Shown here: positions 13,301 to 26,397 of the stretch, piece by piece
Layout of the letters: every line of letters starts with the position of its first letter
Position numbering within the stretch: position 1 is the first letter of the stretch
Assembly: GCA_011009095.1 (NCBI GenBank)
Contig: VTPC01007391.1
Span: forward strand, 1-64,000
Origin: Ignelater luminosus
Taxonomy: Eukaryota > Arthropoda > Insecta > Coleoptera > Elateridae
Reading direction: 5' to 3'
DNA: 64,000 nt
The notes under the pieces: generated by a model
Told to the model about the DNA's origin: nothing
The model's input: only the letters and a program-made list of their open reading frames with translations
Database searches by the model: none
Position numbers and translations under genes: made by a program

Positions 13301-16300
13301 TTCAAGACGTAAGAAGTTCAAGTTCCAACAGTACGCCGGTTTTATTATGGAGTACAATCATCTCTTTATTACTCGAAGAAATGAATGCATAAAAGCCGCC
13401 ACACAGTCTGAGCAATGACTTGTAAATTAGCTGCATTTAAAATTATGTTTTTAGAATGCAAAAAAACATAAGAACATCGTGCAGTGATTAAAATGTTATA
13501 CATATGGCTAGAAAGATTTTTTCTACGAATACACACCTACTACGAACTACTCTGTAGTAACATAGAACAGTTCTTTTCAATGATACTATGGGAAATTTTA
13601 TGTTGCTTCCTCATCCTTCCGTATTTGGTTGTTTATAATTTACCGACAATTTGAGGTTACTTTATACAAAAAACCGCATAGTGTGTCTAGAGGATATGAA
13701 ATAATTCAATGAGTTATTCGAAAAATTACCTTGTCAATAGTAACGTGCAGATTTAGTGGTAAGATTCGGAATATTAGTAATACGAAAGAAAGAAATGATT
13801 GTCTTTTGTTAAATAAATAGAACTGAATTAAGTGATTCAAGTATTTCACGCCTAGAATTTTTAATAAACTAGGGAAATTCACTTTTAATAATTACTTCTT
13901 AGGAAACATTTACCTTAAATTTATGATTTGTAGGCAAACGTTTCTTTGTGCAATTCCTCTTTTACTATAGCATCTTTTTTACAGGTAGTGTCTAAGCCCT
14001 TAATATAAATTCTTATATTCAACCTTCGATTTAATTATACAATAGTTGCTTCATAAATTTGAAAAATACTACCCTCATGAAGAAACTGATCAAAAAACAA
14101 TCGCAAAAACTTCTCTCGATTGCACTTAGAACTGCAACACTTTTTCCGTTACAAGATAGTCTTCATTCTATAATTACCATGATAATATTGTTTTGGTCAT
14201 ATATTAAGTATGTTTTGCAAAATTTCATTGGATACATTCACTAAAACATTAACACACAAAAACAGTCCTTCACATTTTTTAATATCACTGAAGTCTTGGT
14301 TCTCTTTGAACTATTTAGATCATAGGAACTTCTACATATGTGGTACAGCTATACCTGTGTGTCCCTTCTCTTTATCAAACAGGTCTTGACACCTACGTAA
14401 GTGATAAATTCAAAATGCATGGTGTTGATTTCGGCTTTTCGAATATATTCTTTACAATAGAAGATAAATGTTTAGTTTTGCACTAGGAAACATTGTTTAT
14501 GATTATGAAAAGACCCAATGTCTGTTGTAGTTTACAAGTCAATGAATTTCTTGGAATATCTAATTTTACCTGTAGACCCAAAGCATACGATCTCTTGAAT
14601 TCTGTCTTGGTGTGCATCAAAAGAATTTTTTTTTAGATTTTCATTTCAGAAACAAACAAAACTAATAATCAGGACCTGCTTCAGATTTTGTATAAATTTT
14701 GGTAGGTTTTATACAGAACAGTGCTGACTATCAAAATAGTCAAAATTCATTTTTGCCTTCTTATACATGATTTTTGCAATGCATTGATTTACAAGTTTTT
14801 TGATAACTATATCATGCAGTGGCTAGTGCAAATATTTTCCAAAGACGTGATTTAGATCTAACCAGCCGATTCCGCTTCAAAACATTTTTCTGGCCAATAT
14901 GCTGCATACTAAAAAATAATGTATCTTGAAGACATATTCAGGATAAGTGCAGGGAATCAACTGAAGATACCTAAAGGTTCATTTAACATACCATGACGTA
15001 ATAGTTACGGAAGAAATAATTAAAAAGAGAAAATGTAAACATTATGAACATTGAACAAATCCACTTTGTTGGAAAGTTCCTGCAAGGATGGTCTAGATCG
15101 ACCAACGGAAGCGGCAATCCGACAGACCCTAATCAACTACTGGAACAAGCCAAATTCCCACCAGTGTGAATGTAAATGTTTCTAGAATAAAAAACGCAAA
15201 CACTCATAATAACCAGGGCATTTTTTAAAAAATTCTTATTGTGTCCACTCAAGATTTATTAATTATTCTTTATTAGATTGTTGCATTTCTGTGTCACTAT
15301 TATTTTCTTATTTCGGGATATACATTTCCTTTAGTTTAGATTATTATATTTTAATTTCGTCCATTTCATAACTACTAGGTATCTATTTGGACACACAACT
15401 GCAACTTAAGAAATGTCTTGAAAGTAACAACTTTCAAGAACACCCAATTGAACCTGCTATCAGTTACAATTAATTAAATTACAATATCATACTGCAACTC
15501 ACAGCAGAAGAGATACGGGAAATACGTAGATAAATGGAAATTAAAGCCCCAGAGACAGTATACAATAGAAAATTTGCTACAGAAAATACAAGACATTTCA
15601 GCGAAATTATTTTAACAACACAGTAGAAGAATACGAAAAGCACAATACCAATATCAAGATACCAATGAGCCTACAAAAGACACTGACGAATTCTTGAAAT
15701 TTTATGTAAGGGTCATGCATTGCTAACAAGACAACAAAACAGTCTAAAAGCAACAACATCATTTACAAATTCAAAAGAGATGCACCAGAAATGCCAGAGC
15801 ATGCAAAAAATAACAAATATGGTAATTATACTTACAGGATAATGCCATAGAGCCCTACTAAATTAGAAAACCTCAAATTATGATCAGAACAACTCTGACC
15901 AAGACGCGATATCAAGAAGACCGTAGAGCATTTTCATAGAGAACTTAACTATCCAGAAAACAAGGAAGTAAAGGAATAATCCATTTACTGTACCTTCTAA
16001 GAAAACAACAAAATTATCTATCTCCAACCTTCAAGCTCCAACTTATCAAGCAGATGGAAAACATACCCCATCAAATGTTGATTCAAATAACATGTGCACC
16101 TTCAACTACGATACCTCAGCAAGAAAAACTAGAACGATGAACTCAAAAGACATATTACATGGGGAACATAAGTATTATCTAGTGAATTCCAATACGTGAA
16201 ACGGGTTGAATAATCACAAGATGCAGTGCTGTACATTCTATTCTGGATATTTAAACAGACACAATACAGTGGCAAAAATTACAATACCAAATGCTATTGC

Positions 16301-19300
16301 AGTATACACCACTTGTTCACTTGTCAAAAAAGATTTTTGAATATTAATCAGTTCTAACAGCAACTCTTCAATACTTGATTTTGAATCCTTATCGGAGACT
16401 TTTACCAGAGAAAATTCACAAATATTTACCATTAGCAGCCTAGGTAAAGAGATGTGGCAACAAAAAACAAACTGCAGTTGTAATCACCAGTTGTTCTGTC
16501 AGTAACTGACGCTGCCCTATTACCAGAGAAAAGATTCAATAACATTTAAATACCTTAGGCGTCAACAATGACATCTACATACGGATGCAAAACCAGGTGA
16601 TCTTAAGTACAGTATCTATGGCAAGTAAGGCGTGCAATGCATAAAAAAGAAACATGGTAACCACAAACAAATTCTTTTGGGAAAAGCCTAAAATGCACAG
16701 CTTTTGTACTGTTGGACCCCTTCCCGAGTACAAAATAGTATCAAATAATTGAGAAAAAAGGATAAAATAGTAATAGTGAAACTAATTCAGATGTATCACT
16801 AAATTTACTCTATCAGTTAGTGGATATTATTTATTAACACCCTGTATATGAGCTTTCATAGACCTCTAGTAAAATGTTTGTTATTACAATAAACTAAATT
16901 TAGAACATATTTAGTTTAGTCCATGAAGTTGTGTAAGGCTTCTCGTTGGGTCATATTTCTCAGATTGCTAACAAATTTCTTTTTACTAAAATATGTGACT
17001 TTTATTTTTGACTAGACAATTATTTATTTGTTACTATTCTGTTGTTTTAAACTTTATGAAAAAAATAGTTGGTGCCTTCCTGTAAATTGAGATTTTACCA
17101 TCGGAATTAAAAATTGTAGACAAAATCTTATTTGGTTAATGTTTGGCTAATTATTCGAGTCAATTATGATTTTATTAACGTTCATTAAAGTACCCAATGC
17201 TGTGGTCATAATGAAATTATTTAGAAATTAATCATATCGGAACTATCGGCTTCGAAAAGAAAGTGGTATCCGAGGGCTTACAAACTACTCATGATTGTAC
17301 CTATCACTCTATCCGTTGAAACACAGAGTACTGTGTTGAAGGGGATGGTAATAACGTTTTCTGATTTCTGAAAATGGGCACTTCAACAAGTTTGTGCCTT
17401 TACTATGCAAGATCTTAACATTTGCGTAAAATGTACTGAAACGTTTTGTTCTTCATTCTACAAGACGAGTCGTTGCTAATACCCATGTAAAGGTGTTTCT
17501 AAAGTCACCAGTAATTCAGATTTATCTTTTGTTGAAATTTGCTTTGTTGTCTTCCTACAGAACAAACTTGTCATGGTGTAAATTAATCGATGTTGCCATG
17601 ATGGTTTTGGTCTACCATATACTTAGCTATTGGCTGTTTTTTCTTCCATTTTCCTTTTCTATATTCCTAAATATTCTTTTAGTAGTCTTTGCTCATTTAG
17701 GTGAAAATTTATTTGACTTTTTTAGGTCTGCTGTGGAATACACTACACTCGTTAAAAGTTTCGTATGGCCAAACGGTGTGACTTTTCGGATCTTTTTATA
17801 AGGTCTGGAACTCATCAGCTGCATGAGTTTTAGCTCGATTCTTTTTCAAAGGATGCATTTATTAAAAACAACACACCGTTTAATCAGAAGAAGAGATACG
17901 GAACGTTTTGAGAACAGTTCATTAATCTTGCTGAGTAAGTAACTTTTGATCAACCGCTTGTTTATTAATAATCGAATCGTCTCGAAATATGCTTTGGCTA
18001 TTGCAATTTGAATATCTTTCTTGATGGTCCGAGTATGGCTTTTCTTATTCTTCTTTAGTGACACCATTTTCTGAGCCGTCAGTTCAGTTGCCAGGCCAAG
18101 TAATAGATGCCGTTTTTGCTTGGAGTGTTTGTTCCCATTTCTGTTTAGCAATTTGAACCCAAACCTCCATTTACATCATCAGGGTTATTTTTGCCTTTGT
18201 TGGTGTTGTAGAATCTTATACAAACCGGTAACGCATGGTGTTTAATGGTTAGAACCAGTAGTAGCAGTTTTTGGTTTAGGATTTGAACTTTTAGTTTCCA
18301 TCAAGATTGTTTCCTCTTGGTCTTGGCGCTTAAACCTAGACATATTTATTCATGACACATATACGCAGTTAAAATGGAACAATCATTATTCTCAATGCAG
18401 ACCTTTAGCCCCGATACGGCAATTTAAGTCTGGAGACGGATTTGGGCAACGTTTTTATGAAACTCGTCCTGCTGCAGTGCTATCATGATTATGCGCTCGC
18501 CGTGTCTTTATATCTCTGTTGTTGAACTGCATTCATTTTTTATGGCCAAAAGGTTAACTACGGTGATAGAAACAGAGTACAGAAGAAAGTAGAGTTTAAG
18601 CATAAATTTTTGATTTACTACAAATTTTTGGCTTATTTAATTCTACACTCAATTTTTCTCTTGGTGAGTTTATCTTATGTATTTCCTACATAAGCTTGTT
18701 TTGTTGATGAAAATATTTTCTCTTTCTTGTTTACTTCTATTGCAGTTATGCAAACAAACAGTTTCTCAGCGACTATTCAATACCTTCTTTTTAATTCTCA
18801 TCTATCAACCACCCTTCATGTGTAGTATAATGAGATTATGATAATTAATAGACGAAACGCATTTAGCTCGTGGTAATAAATGTCAGTTAGGTACTACAGA
18901 ATTACATATGTAACAACAATGAAATATAACTAGTATTCAGACCTAGTTTGCAGTTATTTGTATTCTGTATCCGTTGACTTTGTGATTGTTTGATTCGTGA
19001 TCTTTTTTAATTCAAGTTCATGTTGATATTGAAATACTATATCCATATCGAAAAAAATACCCCGATTTGTAACCGACCTTATTATGTGAGTTTTACAATT
19101 GTTTATGTTATCGTTAGTTGTGAAGATACTAGTTTGTACTACATGGATAGTTCAATGAAACAAATATTTTGCTTTACAGATACTTGAATGTTTTTATTTA
19201 TTGTTACATAAAAATTGTCAAAGACAACATAAACTTTTTGTCAAAGAACTCGTCTATGCTGTTTGTCAATGTAAAGGTATTAAAAATACATGTAATAATA

Positions 19301-20733
19301 ATTTTATATAATTAATATAATTAATCAAATCTGACAACTTTGTGTCCTATGGAAACCGTTGATCTATAGTAACGAGTTCACTGATTTAAAGCTTTTAGTT
19401 TTAGTTAATGGTGGTAGTTGCTAAGTACAGAAAAAAAACTGAAACAATTTAATTTACATTTTACTACAATCAAGATATATCATAACTTTCAGTATACCAT
19501 GACAATAAATTACAAAACTTTTTTTCCTTTACCCTCACTAATGAATACTAAGATGACCATGACTCAACCCTTTGGGTCTGATCTCATTTTTATGCCATCC
19601 GCGTTATGTATTCAGGGCGATGTCCTTATACCTGTACTATCATAATCATAGATACATTTATCTCGAGTGGATCGTCAATCTTTTTTGGTTGTGAAGGCGG
19701 ATGACTGTCGAGAAGTTGTAACCTTAAGCTCGTGATCCAATATGAAAAGCGCGGCGTTCTTCTAAGAATCTAAATTCTATCTGCATATAGGGAGAGCAAT
19801 GATCTCAAAATATATTTATCGGTACTTGCGAGGAATTTATTCATAACACATTGTTTGGAAAGCAAACAAAATGTAATTCAATTGACAGGTGAAGCACACC
19901 CTCATTTTTTTTCTTCGGGCAATTTTTAAACCGCATTGTCATTTTCTTAATAACAAAAGTTATTGTTTAATGGGAGATAATATACATGCGTGGGTGCATA
20001 GAAGGATGTGTTTGATCTAAAATTGATGGTGTTTGGTTTGGTGGACACTATAAGATATTTACGATCTGATACGTCAATTATTTTTTGATATTAAAAAATT
20101 ATAGGAATTCTAAGTCATTGTTTGAAGTCAAATATGAAAATAATTTTTCATAACTAATAGGGTACAAAAAAGAAGAAATGTATAATAATATAATAATGCT
20201 TACTGGTTTCTAACATAAAAAAGACGGTAAAGCGCTTGAAGCAATCGGGAGTTTGTACAATCTGATAGTGATAAATCATGCATCCATAATAGTGTTCATA
20301 TTAATTCTAAACGACAACGATTTTTAGCGGTTTTTATTATAAGTTGTTACTTAACCATAAATTTCTTAATAGCTTTCTAAATACAATATTATGCATTTAT
20401 TAAATAATAATTTACATAAATGAATATTTGCTAACATTATTTAGTTACGATATTTTACTTATGTTAAAGCTTCTCCAATTTTGTTTAAATCGCTATTATC
20501 TATGAAAATTAATTCGAAATAAGGGCAAGATTAGAAGACACGATAATGCTGTTTAAATAAATAAATATCTAAGAATTAACTTACACAAAAGGCATATAAG
20601 CCTGGACGCTTTTAATGAACACTCAATTATTATCTACGTAACTTACAATAAAGAAAATTAAACTGGAAAGTTGAAAAAGAAAATAAAAAATTAAAGATTT
20701 TAAATAGAAATAAATAAAGAAATATTGTCGGTA
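10341..20733. other. No gene supported
   Basis: About 10 kb holds no recognisable gene. Exceptions of note are the GC-rich patch near 13.0-13.2 kb, a slightly GC-richer patch at 15080-15170, and a single CACCCTGTATA terminus at 16847-16857 without a partner. The 101- and 102-codon frames near 17.5-18.2 kb are unlike any protein I know and have biased, low-complexity content. Confidence 0.55.
13010..13170. other. GC-rich island with overlapping AP-1-like palindrome
   Basis: A 160-base patch is rich in G and CpG (GAGTCGCGCGCGATGTTCGG around 13079-13098). It contains ATGACTCATGAGTC at 13071-13084, in which TGACTCA is the AP-1 consensus and overlaps its own mirror. No gene is recognised next to it. 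It may be a repeat fragment or a regulatory site. Confidence 0.4.
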
Positions 20734-20735
20734 TA

Positions 20736-22028
20736 CGAGGGCGGTTCAGTAAGTACCCGTGTTTGACGACAGAAGGCGTTCCTGAGGGAAGTTGGTGTTA
20801 CCATCGTGTGCTGCCATCTATCAAACGACGGTATAACAAATTGCAGACTGATTGATAGGTTAGTTTGGATTTGACAGCCATTTGAGTAAGACGTGTTTCG
20901 TGATTTTAGCTAAGATGGAAAAAGAGCAGTATCGTTCGGTAATTCGCTTTCTGTTTTTGGATGGGAAAAAATGCGAGGAGATAAAAGCAAAGTTGGATGC
21001 TGTTTATGGGGACACTTCGCCATCTATGACCACAATTAGATATTGGTTCAACGAATTTAAACGTGGGCGAACATCCGTTTTTGATGAGGAGCGACCAGGA
21101 CGCTCGGCAGACGTGGTTACCGAGGAAATCATTCAAAAAGTCCACGACATGATTCTCGCTAATCGACGAACGAAAGTGCGTGAAGTAGCAGAGGCCGTAG
21201 ATGTGTCGACCGGAACGGCAATTAATATTTTACATGATAAGTTGGCGATGAAAAAATTGTCGGGGCGATGGGTGCCGCGATTGCTAACGGTGGACAACAA
21301 GCGGATGCGGCTGTTAACTTCGAAGCAGTGTTTGGAGCAATTTAAGCGAAATCTGAAGGAGTTTTTGCGTCGAGTTGTCACCGTTGATGAAACCTGGATT
21401 CATCATTACACACCAGAAACTAAGCAACAATCGAAACAATGGATTTCTCCCGGTGAATCTGCTCCAAAGAAGGCGAAGATGGTTCCATCGGCCGGAAAGG
21501 TCATGGCGACGATTTTTTGGGATGGGAACGGCGTCATCCTCATGGATCTTTTAGAAAAAGGAAGAACGATCACTGGACAATACTACAGTGAGTTATTAGA
21601 CAGCTTCGACAAAAAATTGAAGGAGACACGGCCGCATTTGGCGAAAAAGAAGGTGCTGTTTCACCACGATAACGCACCAGCACATTCATCCGGAGTTGTC
21701 GCCGCCAAACTGCATGAATTGCGTTATGAATTGCTGCCGCACCCCCCGTATTCACCCGATCTGGCTCCCTGCGACTTTTTCTTGTTTCCAATATAAAGAA
21801 ATGGCTCGCGGGAAAAAAATTTAGCTCAAACGAGGAAGTCATCGCCGAGATAGAGGCGTATTTTGGAGAGTTCGACAAATCCTATTTTTTGGAGGGGTTA
21901 AAAAAATGGCAGGAACGTTGGGAGAAGTGTATATTTCTAAAAGGAGACTATGTTGAAAAATAAAAAAAAAAATTTTGAAAAAAATTGTGTCTTCATTTCT
22001 AACACGGGTACTTATTGAACCGCCCTCG
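20736..22028 (+). mobile_element. mariner DNA transposon, copy 1 (1293 bp)
   Basis: This is a complete mariner element flanked by the target dinucleotide TA at 20734-20735 and 22029-22030. The 28-bp terminal inverted repeats (20736-20763 and 22001-22028) begin CGAGGGCGGTTCA and differ at one base. It contains one transposase gene on the plus strand, with a single frame break near the 3' end. The ends and the transposase C-terminus (GDYVEK followed by an A-rich run) resemble those of copy 2 at 61.6 kb. The two inner TIR sequences differ, so they are related but distinct families. Near-identical TIRs suggest moderate age. Confidence 0.96.
20915..21963 (+). pseudogene. mariner transposase (DD34D), frameshifted near the C-terminus
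   Basis: The transposase cuts and joins mariner ends at TA targets. Translation from the ATG at 20915 (MEKEQYRSVIRFLFL) gives 293 residues to a stop at 21796. The N-terminal half holds paired helix-turn-helix DNA-binding regions, then a WVPRLLT linker. The catalytic triad is complete: D158 in VDETWIHHYTPETK, D252 in HHDNAPAHS and D287 in LAPCDFFLF, with the 34-residue spacing of mariner. At about 21788-21791 one A appears to be missing relative to the family pattern (FLFP then N/H-x-K). After that point the +1-shifted frame continues with family-typical sequence to a stop at 21961-21963. The break removes roughly the last 57 residues, so activity is doubtful. An upstream in-frame TTG extension is unlikely to be used. 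Confidence 0.93.
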
Positions 22029-22030
22029 TA

Positions 22031-23799
22031 CAATAAAAGTTTTGGTCCGCTTAGGACCAGAAGACCCTACTATCTGAAAGAATCAGTTCTTTGTTTAGAA
22101 AAAGTTTTCCAGAAATAACAAAATAAAATGAAACGGTAGGAATATTTAGATTATTTCATCTTACGGCAGTTGGGCTTCTAAGATTGAACAAACATATGTT
22201 ACGGTCAAAAAATATGTATTTCGACTGTAGTAGAAATTTTACCCAAAACAGAAATATGAATTACTCTAAACCGAAAATTGATGAGTCTAATCTACTACTG
22301 AAACTTGCAATTCGCAGTACAATCAAGAAAATTTTATTTGGGTTTAGTTCAAAAGCGCCAGTTGCAAACTACAGGTGGCTATTGACTTATCTTGTGCCAG
22401 CTTTTTACCTACTTATCAGCTGTAACAGTGTAATATATCTAGTATCAACAATATAACCTTAAACTACAGTCAAACTCTGTTTCTGCCCCTACTCGAAATA
22501 CTAAGGTGTCAAACCATGAAGGTACTTAATAAAGCAATGAAACTAGCAACGAATAAAAATAGAAATATACATTTAACTATAACACAAGCTTATAGATTAG
22601 TATTAAAAAAATCTTGTAAGAAATCAGTAAACAAGAATTCTAAATAAATTATTCTGGATAAACTTTTATTTCTTAATTACTATAACTAGATTTTGTAAAC
22701 ACAGAATTGGTTGTTATTTAAAAGGTGCACGAGTCAAGCTCAATAATAATTACTAAGCTTAACTGAGAGATTCTAATCATTTCCCTAAATAAAAGATTTT
22801 CAGCTGAATCCACACAAAAATTTATTTTACAATTCTTCTTGACAAGAATTACCAGACTTGTCTTCGTCTCGCCTCTTTCATAAATAGGTTAGCGATTCTC
22901 GCTAATCATACATATTTCCTCTAAGGGTATTTTGACAAATCAACAAACAAGACACTCAAGAATCATCTTTCAAGTCGGTCAGTAATCAGTTAAATATGAC
23001 AATATAAACGCCATGCCATATAACCGCTTTTTAAACACACCAGAAATGCAGGGTTTTAAATAAACAATACTGTTTTGACAAACTTATAAATAATAAGAAT
23101 AACCAAACGCACCTATTGCTTGCTTCCATGCGACTGACTACCTTGTCTCCTTGATGCACAGATTTTATCCCCTGTCAACTCATCTTTGAATAAGCTTCAA
23201 TATTATAGCCACAGATTCGCTAACGTTTGTTTAAAAAGTTTTTCTAGATTGAGCAGAAAAAATTAGCAGCACAGAAGTCACTTGTGATACTTTTCATAAC
23301 TTTGATTTTCTTAAGTTCTATTTGACTTTACAGATGAAGCTTAATAGTCTATCAGAATTTAGTACCATCCCATGTATCTTAATTTAAGAAAGACCACATC
23401 ATTCAACTGGTTTTCAGTTGAGTAACAAATGTATTGATTCTGAGTTAACATTGGAAGATGCAAAGTTACAGTTTTTGGATATTGGATATTAAAAAGGGCA
23501 GATAGTCTAACTTCTAGAACACGCAATTTAGACAGCAAACAGATAATGTCGAGAAAGTTTTAAAGGATACTTTTAGTATGTCTACTTGTAGATTAAATAA
23601 AACAAGGTAACCTTTCATGGGCTGCTCCATTCGTACTTACAGAATATTAATCAACCCTTATCTTCTTTTCTACTACATAATCTTGAAAACCTCTGACAAT
23701 AAATAGTCTGATGGCATACCTTATGTAGTTACTAGTAGCAATTCGGGAGCTTTAGGTTTATCAAATAGCCCTTTATCGGTCCTTTTTTACTTTTTTCTG
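22031..23799. other. No gene seen
   Basis: This is AT-rich sequence between mariner copy 1 and the LINE remnants. A short palindrome (TGGTCC/GGACCA near 22042-22057) follows the mariner insertion. No coding is recognised. Confidence 0.55.
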
Positions 23800-24900
23800 T
23801 TCTCTGCCCAAGCTTACCGGACTTCCTTACGAAAGTGAAAATATCAGTCTAGGCTAGAGTACTCAACTTCCCTCTTGCTAGAGTAACAGCCTAAAAGGTT
23901 TTGAACCTCAGGCTTTTATAATTCTCACATTCCCTTAGGAAGCGAAAAGACGTCACATCGCCATTTCCACATCTAAGACATGTTGAGTCTTGCTCTACAT
24001 CTATAAGTGACGAACGTTTCCTAAGAATGTAGTGGCCTACAAGGACCCCAATTGAGAACTTTAAGGTCGTTCTACGGTCTGATCTTTCGCCTGATAACAG
24101 CCTCTACTTCTTAATCAACTCTTCTTTTGGGTTTCCTAAGGATTAACAAAATCTATTGTCTTGATATTCTCAGAAAATGTTCTGGTCCCAAGCAGGTATC
24201 TTTAATTTCAAGTCTAGCAAGTTTGTCCGCCTTTTCGTTGCCGTGGATCTCGTATGCCCGGGAATCTAGACAAGGTTAGTCTAGTTTATAGTTTCCTGGC
24301 TGCGCAGACCGCTTCTAGTTCGGATTGTCAAAATAAATATAAATCTTTTGCTTTGTTGCCCTCGCTTTTTAAATGCGTGTTTGATACCAAGAGGATGTCA
24401 CAAACTTCCGTCTGGAAGACCGTGGTACGCAAAGGTTCCTTTCACACTTAGGTTTTCTAGATATACCTGCTCCCGAAGTCTGCTTGTCATCCATGTGTGA
24501 TCCATCCGTATAGAGAACGAGCGAATCCTGTTGGAAGTTGACCTGTCCGCTATCCTTTGTTGGGATTGTACAAGAGTACTTCCTATGCAGCCTTAGCCAA
24601 TTTTTTTTTCTGAAAAAAAGATACTTCCTTTTCTACTGACTGGACTAATTCCTTTTCCAAACCATTTGTATCTCACATTCTATGGTGAATTGCCATAGCC
24701 TCCTTCCTTATCTAAATTGGGAAATCGGGAGGTCTTATAGTGTACCTTAAGCTTTTCTCATTGCACCTTTTATATCCAGACAGATTAAACGTTGGATATT
24801 AACCAGCCTTTAGACGGTAATTGTATGCTCTACATTAGGTCACCAGATCATGGAGCCATTTTTGGCCTTTATGTGTTTAGTTATTAAATTACTTAGTATT
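23800..24900 (-). mobile_element. Decayed LINE, RT C-terminus plus RNase H (I/R1-like group)
   Basis: The minus strand reads, in order, a GSMIWWP(N)VEHT segment (24870-24836) followed by LVNIQRLICLDIKGAMRKA, which is the tail of the reverse transcriptase in RNase-H-bearing LINEs. Then comes LVLYTDGSHMDD with the first RNase H catalytic Asp at 24512-24501, QSELEAVCAA near 24328-24300, and EIHGNEKADKLAR near 24260-24215. Finally there is a cysteine knuckle STCLRCGNGDV typical of the C-terminus. Many stops and shifts interrupt the frame. RNase H in a LINE points to the I, R1, LOA or related clades. The 3' end is not sharply defined. Confidence 0.82.
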
Positions 24901-24929
24901 GTGACAAACATATGCTTGGGTAATAATTT

Positions 24930-25870
24930 GTTAGCTTAAAGGCAAAGGATCCGCCCAAATAGCCGAGTACGTGTAGGCCCTATTCTCATTCGAATTTTGA
25001 CTCTGTATATGTATAAGTGATAATTTACTTTGATAATGTTTAATCTTTGTAGACTTCTTCCAAGTTCCAAGACACCACAAGGAATTAGATGCTGGAACAT
25101 TTGAGATGGATGTACTGAAACGCAGGATATCTGTTAGTGTTGGTCTGTATACAGCAATATTTCGAGCGGAGATGCATATATGCAATACTTAACAGCAACT
25201 ATTAGAGAGGAACATAAAGGTGGAAGTATCTTTATAGTTACTAACAGCCAGGCTGCGCTAAGAGTGTTAAGGTCATGCAAGGTTAATTTAGTCCTTGCAC
25301 TGGATTACTATAGCAGGGTTTAAGGAATATGCTGTGAATAAAACAGTAAAGTCAATATGGGCATCTGAACACTCTCATGTAGCAGGAAACCGAGAACCAA
25401 CCACTTGGTGAATGACAAGAGGAAAAAGTCTTTTGTAAGACCGAAAGCAATCTGTGGTATTACACAGAAGGTGACGAAGCAGGAAAATTAAAAGACTGCT
25501 TAGACAGTGACTTTAAAGACGACAGAGACAATCTAAAATCTTCCTAGTGAGACCTACAAAGGAAATGACAGATAACCTGGTCAGACTGAATAAAGCACTA
25601 ATGAGGAAGAAGAAACTTCAATCTACGTTACTTTGTTACTGTGAAATGTAAGCCAACAGTAGACATACCATCCTTGGATTAGGGTCACTGGACCAAGAAG
25701 AGATAAGAAAAACGCAGAACAGAAAAGTCTTGGACTTTATTAAAGACACAGAACTTTTCTAGAAGTCCCATGCTAACTAGAGAATGTAATAGGCCTGTTG
25801 ATCGCAATGCAAAGACTTTTATCACAGATCCACCTTTAACAAAATAATAATAACAATAATAATAATAAGC
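24930..25870 (+). mobile_element. Decayed LINE, RNase H and 3' tail with TAA repeats
   Basis: The plus strand shows RNase H-like pieces: ISVSVGLYTAIFRAEMHI near 25120-25180, TNSQAALRVLRSC at 25239-25280, and SIWASEHSHVAGNRE near 25350-25395. These match the SDSQAAL and GHxGxxGNE signatures. A C-terminal ending NRKVLDFIKDTELF follows (to about 25760). The sequence finishes with an ATAATAATAA-type run at 25843-25868; TAA-repeat tails are known for the I clade. The copy is 5' truncated and full of stops. It abuts the opposite-strand LINE at 23800-24900 head to head. Confidence 0.8.
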
Positions 25871-26043
25871 AAAAGTATATTAATAGGTTCAATAAAAGAA
25901 AAAAGTCTTTTAACTTTTTAAATAATCAAAAATATTTTAACTTGAAAATTTTGTACCGGTTTTTCAGCGTATAGATATATAAATACGCTGGGTTTTTAGT
26001 CTAAAATCTAGCAGTTTGTTTAAATATTACCACCTTTTGTATA

Positions 26044-26387
26044 GCTGTGTCAATAAAAGAACACAAAATTCAATTTATTACGCAAAATATGGAAACATAA
26101 CCTAATTCATGATTTACTTATTCTTCTTAAACCCATTTAACTATATTAGTTGTTAACGGATATTCCAAAATTTAACCCTGATACGATCAACAATTCTAAA
26201 AACACACTAATTTTACAGTGTTTTTCAAGAAAATTGACACACTTCTACCACATATTCTAGAGATCATTTTGAGTAAAAAAAACCTCTCGACACATCTGTA
26301 GATGAATTCTCCTCAGTTTTTGAGATATTAAGAAATTAATGACTTCTACATGGTAGAAGTTCGTCGATTTCTTCGCGGAACACCCTG
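26044..26387. mobile_element. Possible MITE with one clear CACCCTG end
   Basis: The right end GGAACACCCTG at 26377-26387 is followed by TATA. A poor left counterpart, TATAGCTGTGTCAA, starts at 26040. If both are right, the element is 344 bp. An internal imperfect palindrome centred at 26351 is described separately. The left boundary is weak. Confidence 0.35.
26325..26375. repeat. Imperfect palindrome with 8-bp perfect stem
   Basis: ACTTCTAC (26342-26349) pairs with GTAGAAGT (26353-26360) across the three-base loop ATG. Flanking AAGAAAT and ATTTCTT extend the symmetry. It lies just inside the CACCCTGTATA terminus, so it is probably an internal hairpin of that mobile element. Confidence 0.6.
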
Positions 26388-26397
26388 TATATGGTAT

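Noticed and set aside
15480-16440. Possible retroelement relic, with a minus-strand frame at 16238-16432 ending in a membrane-like segment
   Set aside because: Only weak, short resemblance; no conserved enzyme motif and no terminal repeats, so I do not name it.
17493-18151. Frames of 102 and 101 codons on opposite strands as genes
   Set aside because: Low-complexity hydrophobic and lysine-rich content with no domain, splice or start context. Chance frames fit as well.
20882-20914. Upstream TTG start for mariner transposase copy 1
   Set aside because: The ATG at 20915 aligns with copy 2 and with the family N-terminus; eukaryotic TTG starts are not expected.
23800-25870. Single LINE with a 5' inversion (twin priming)
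   Set aside because: Both strands carry RNase H and C-terminal sequence, which one copy cannot supply twice.
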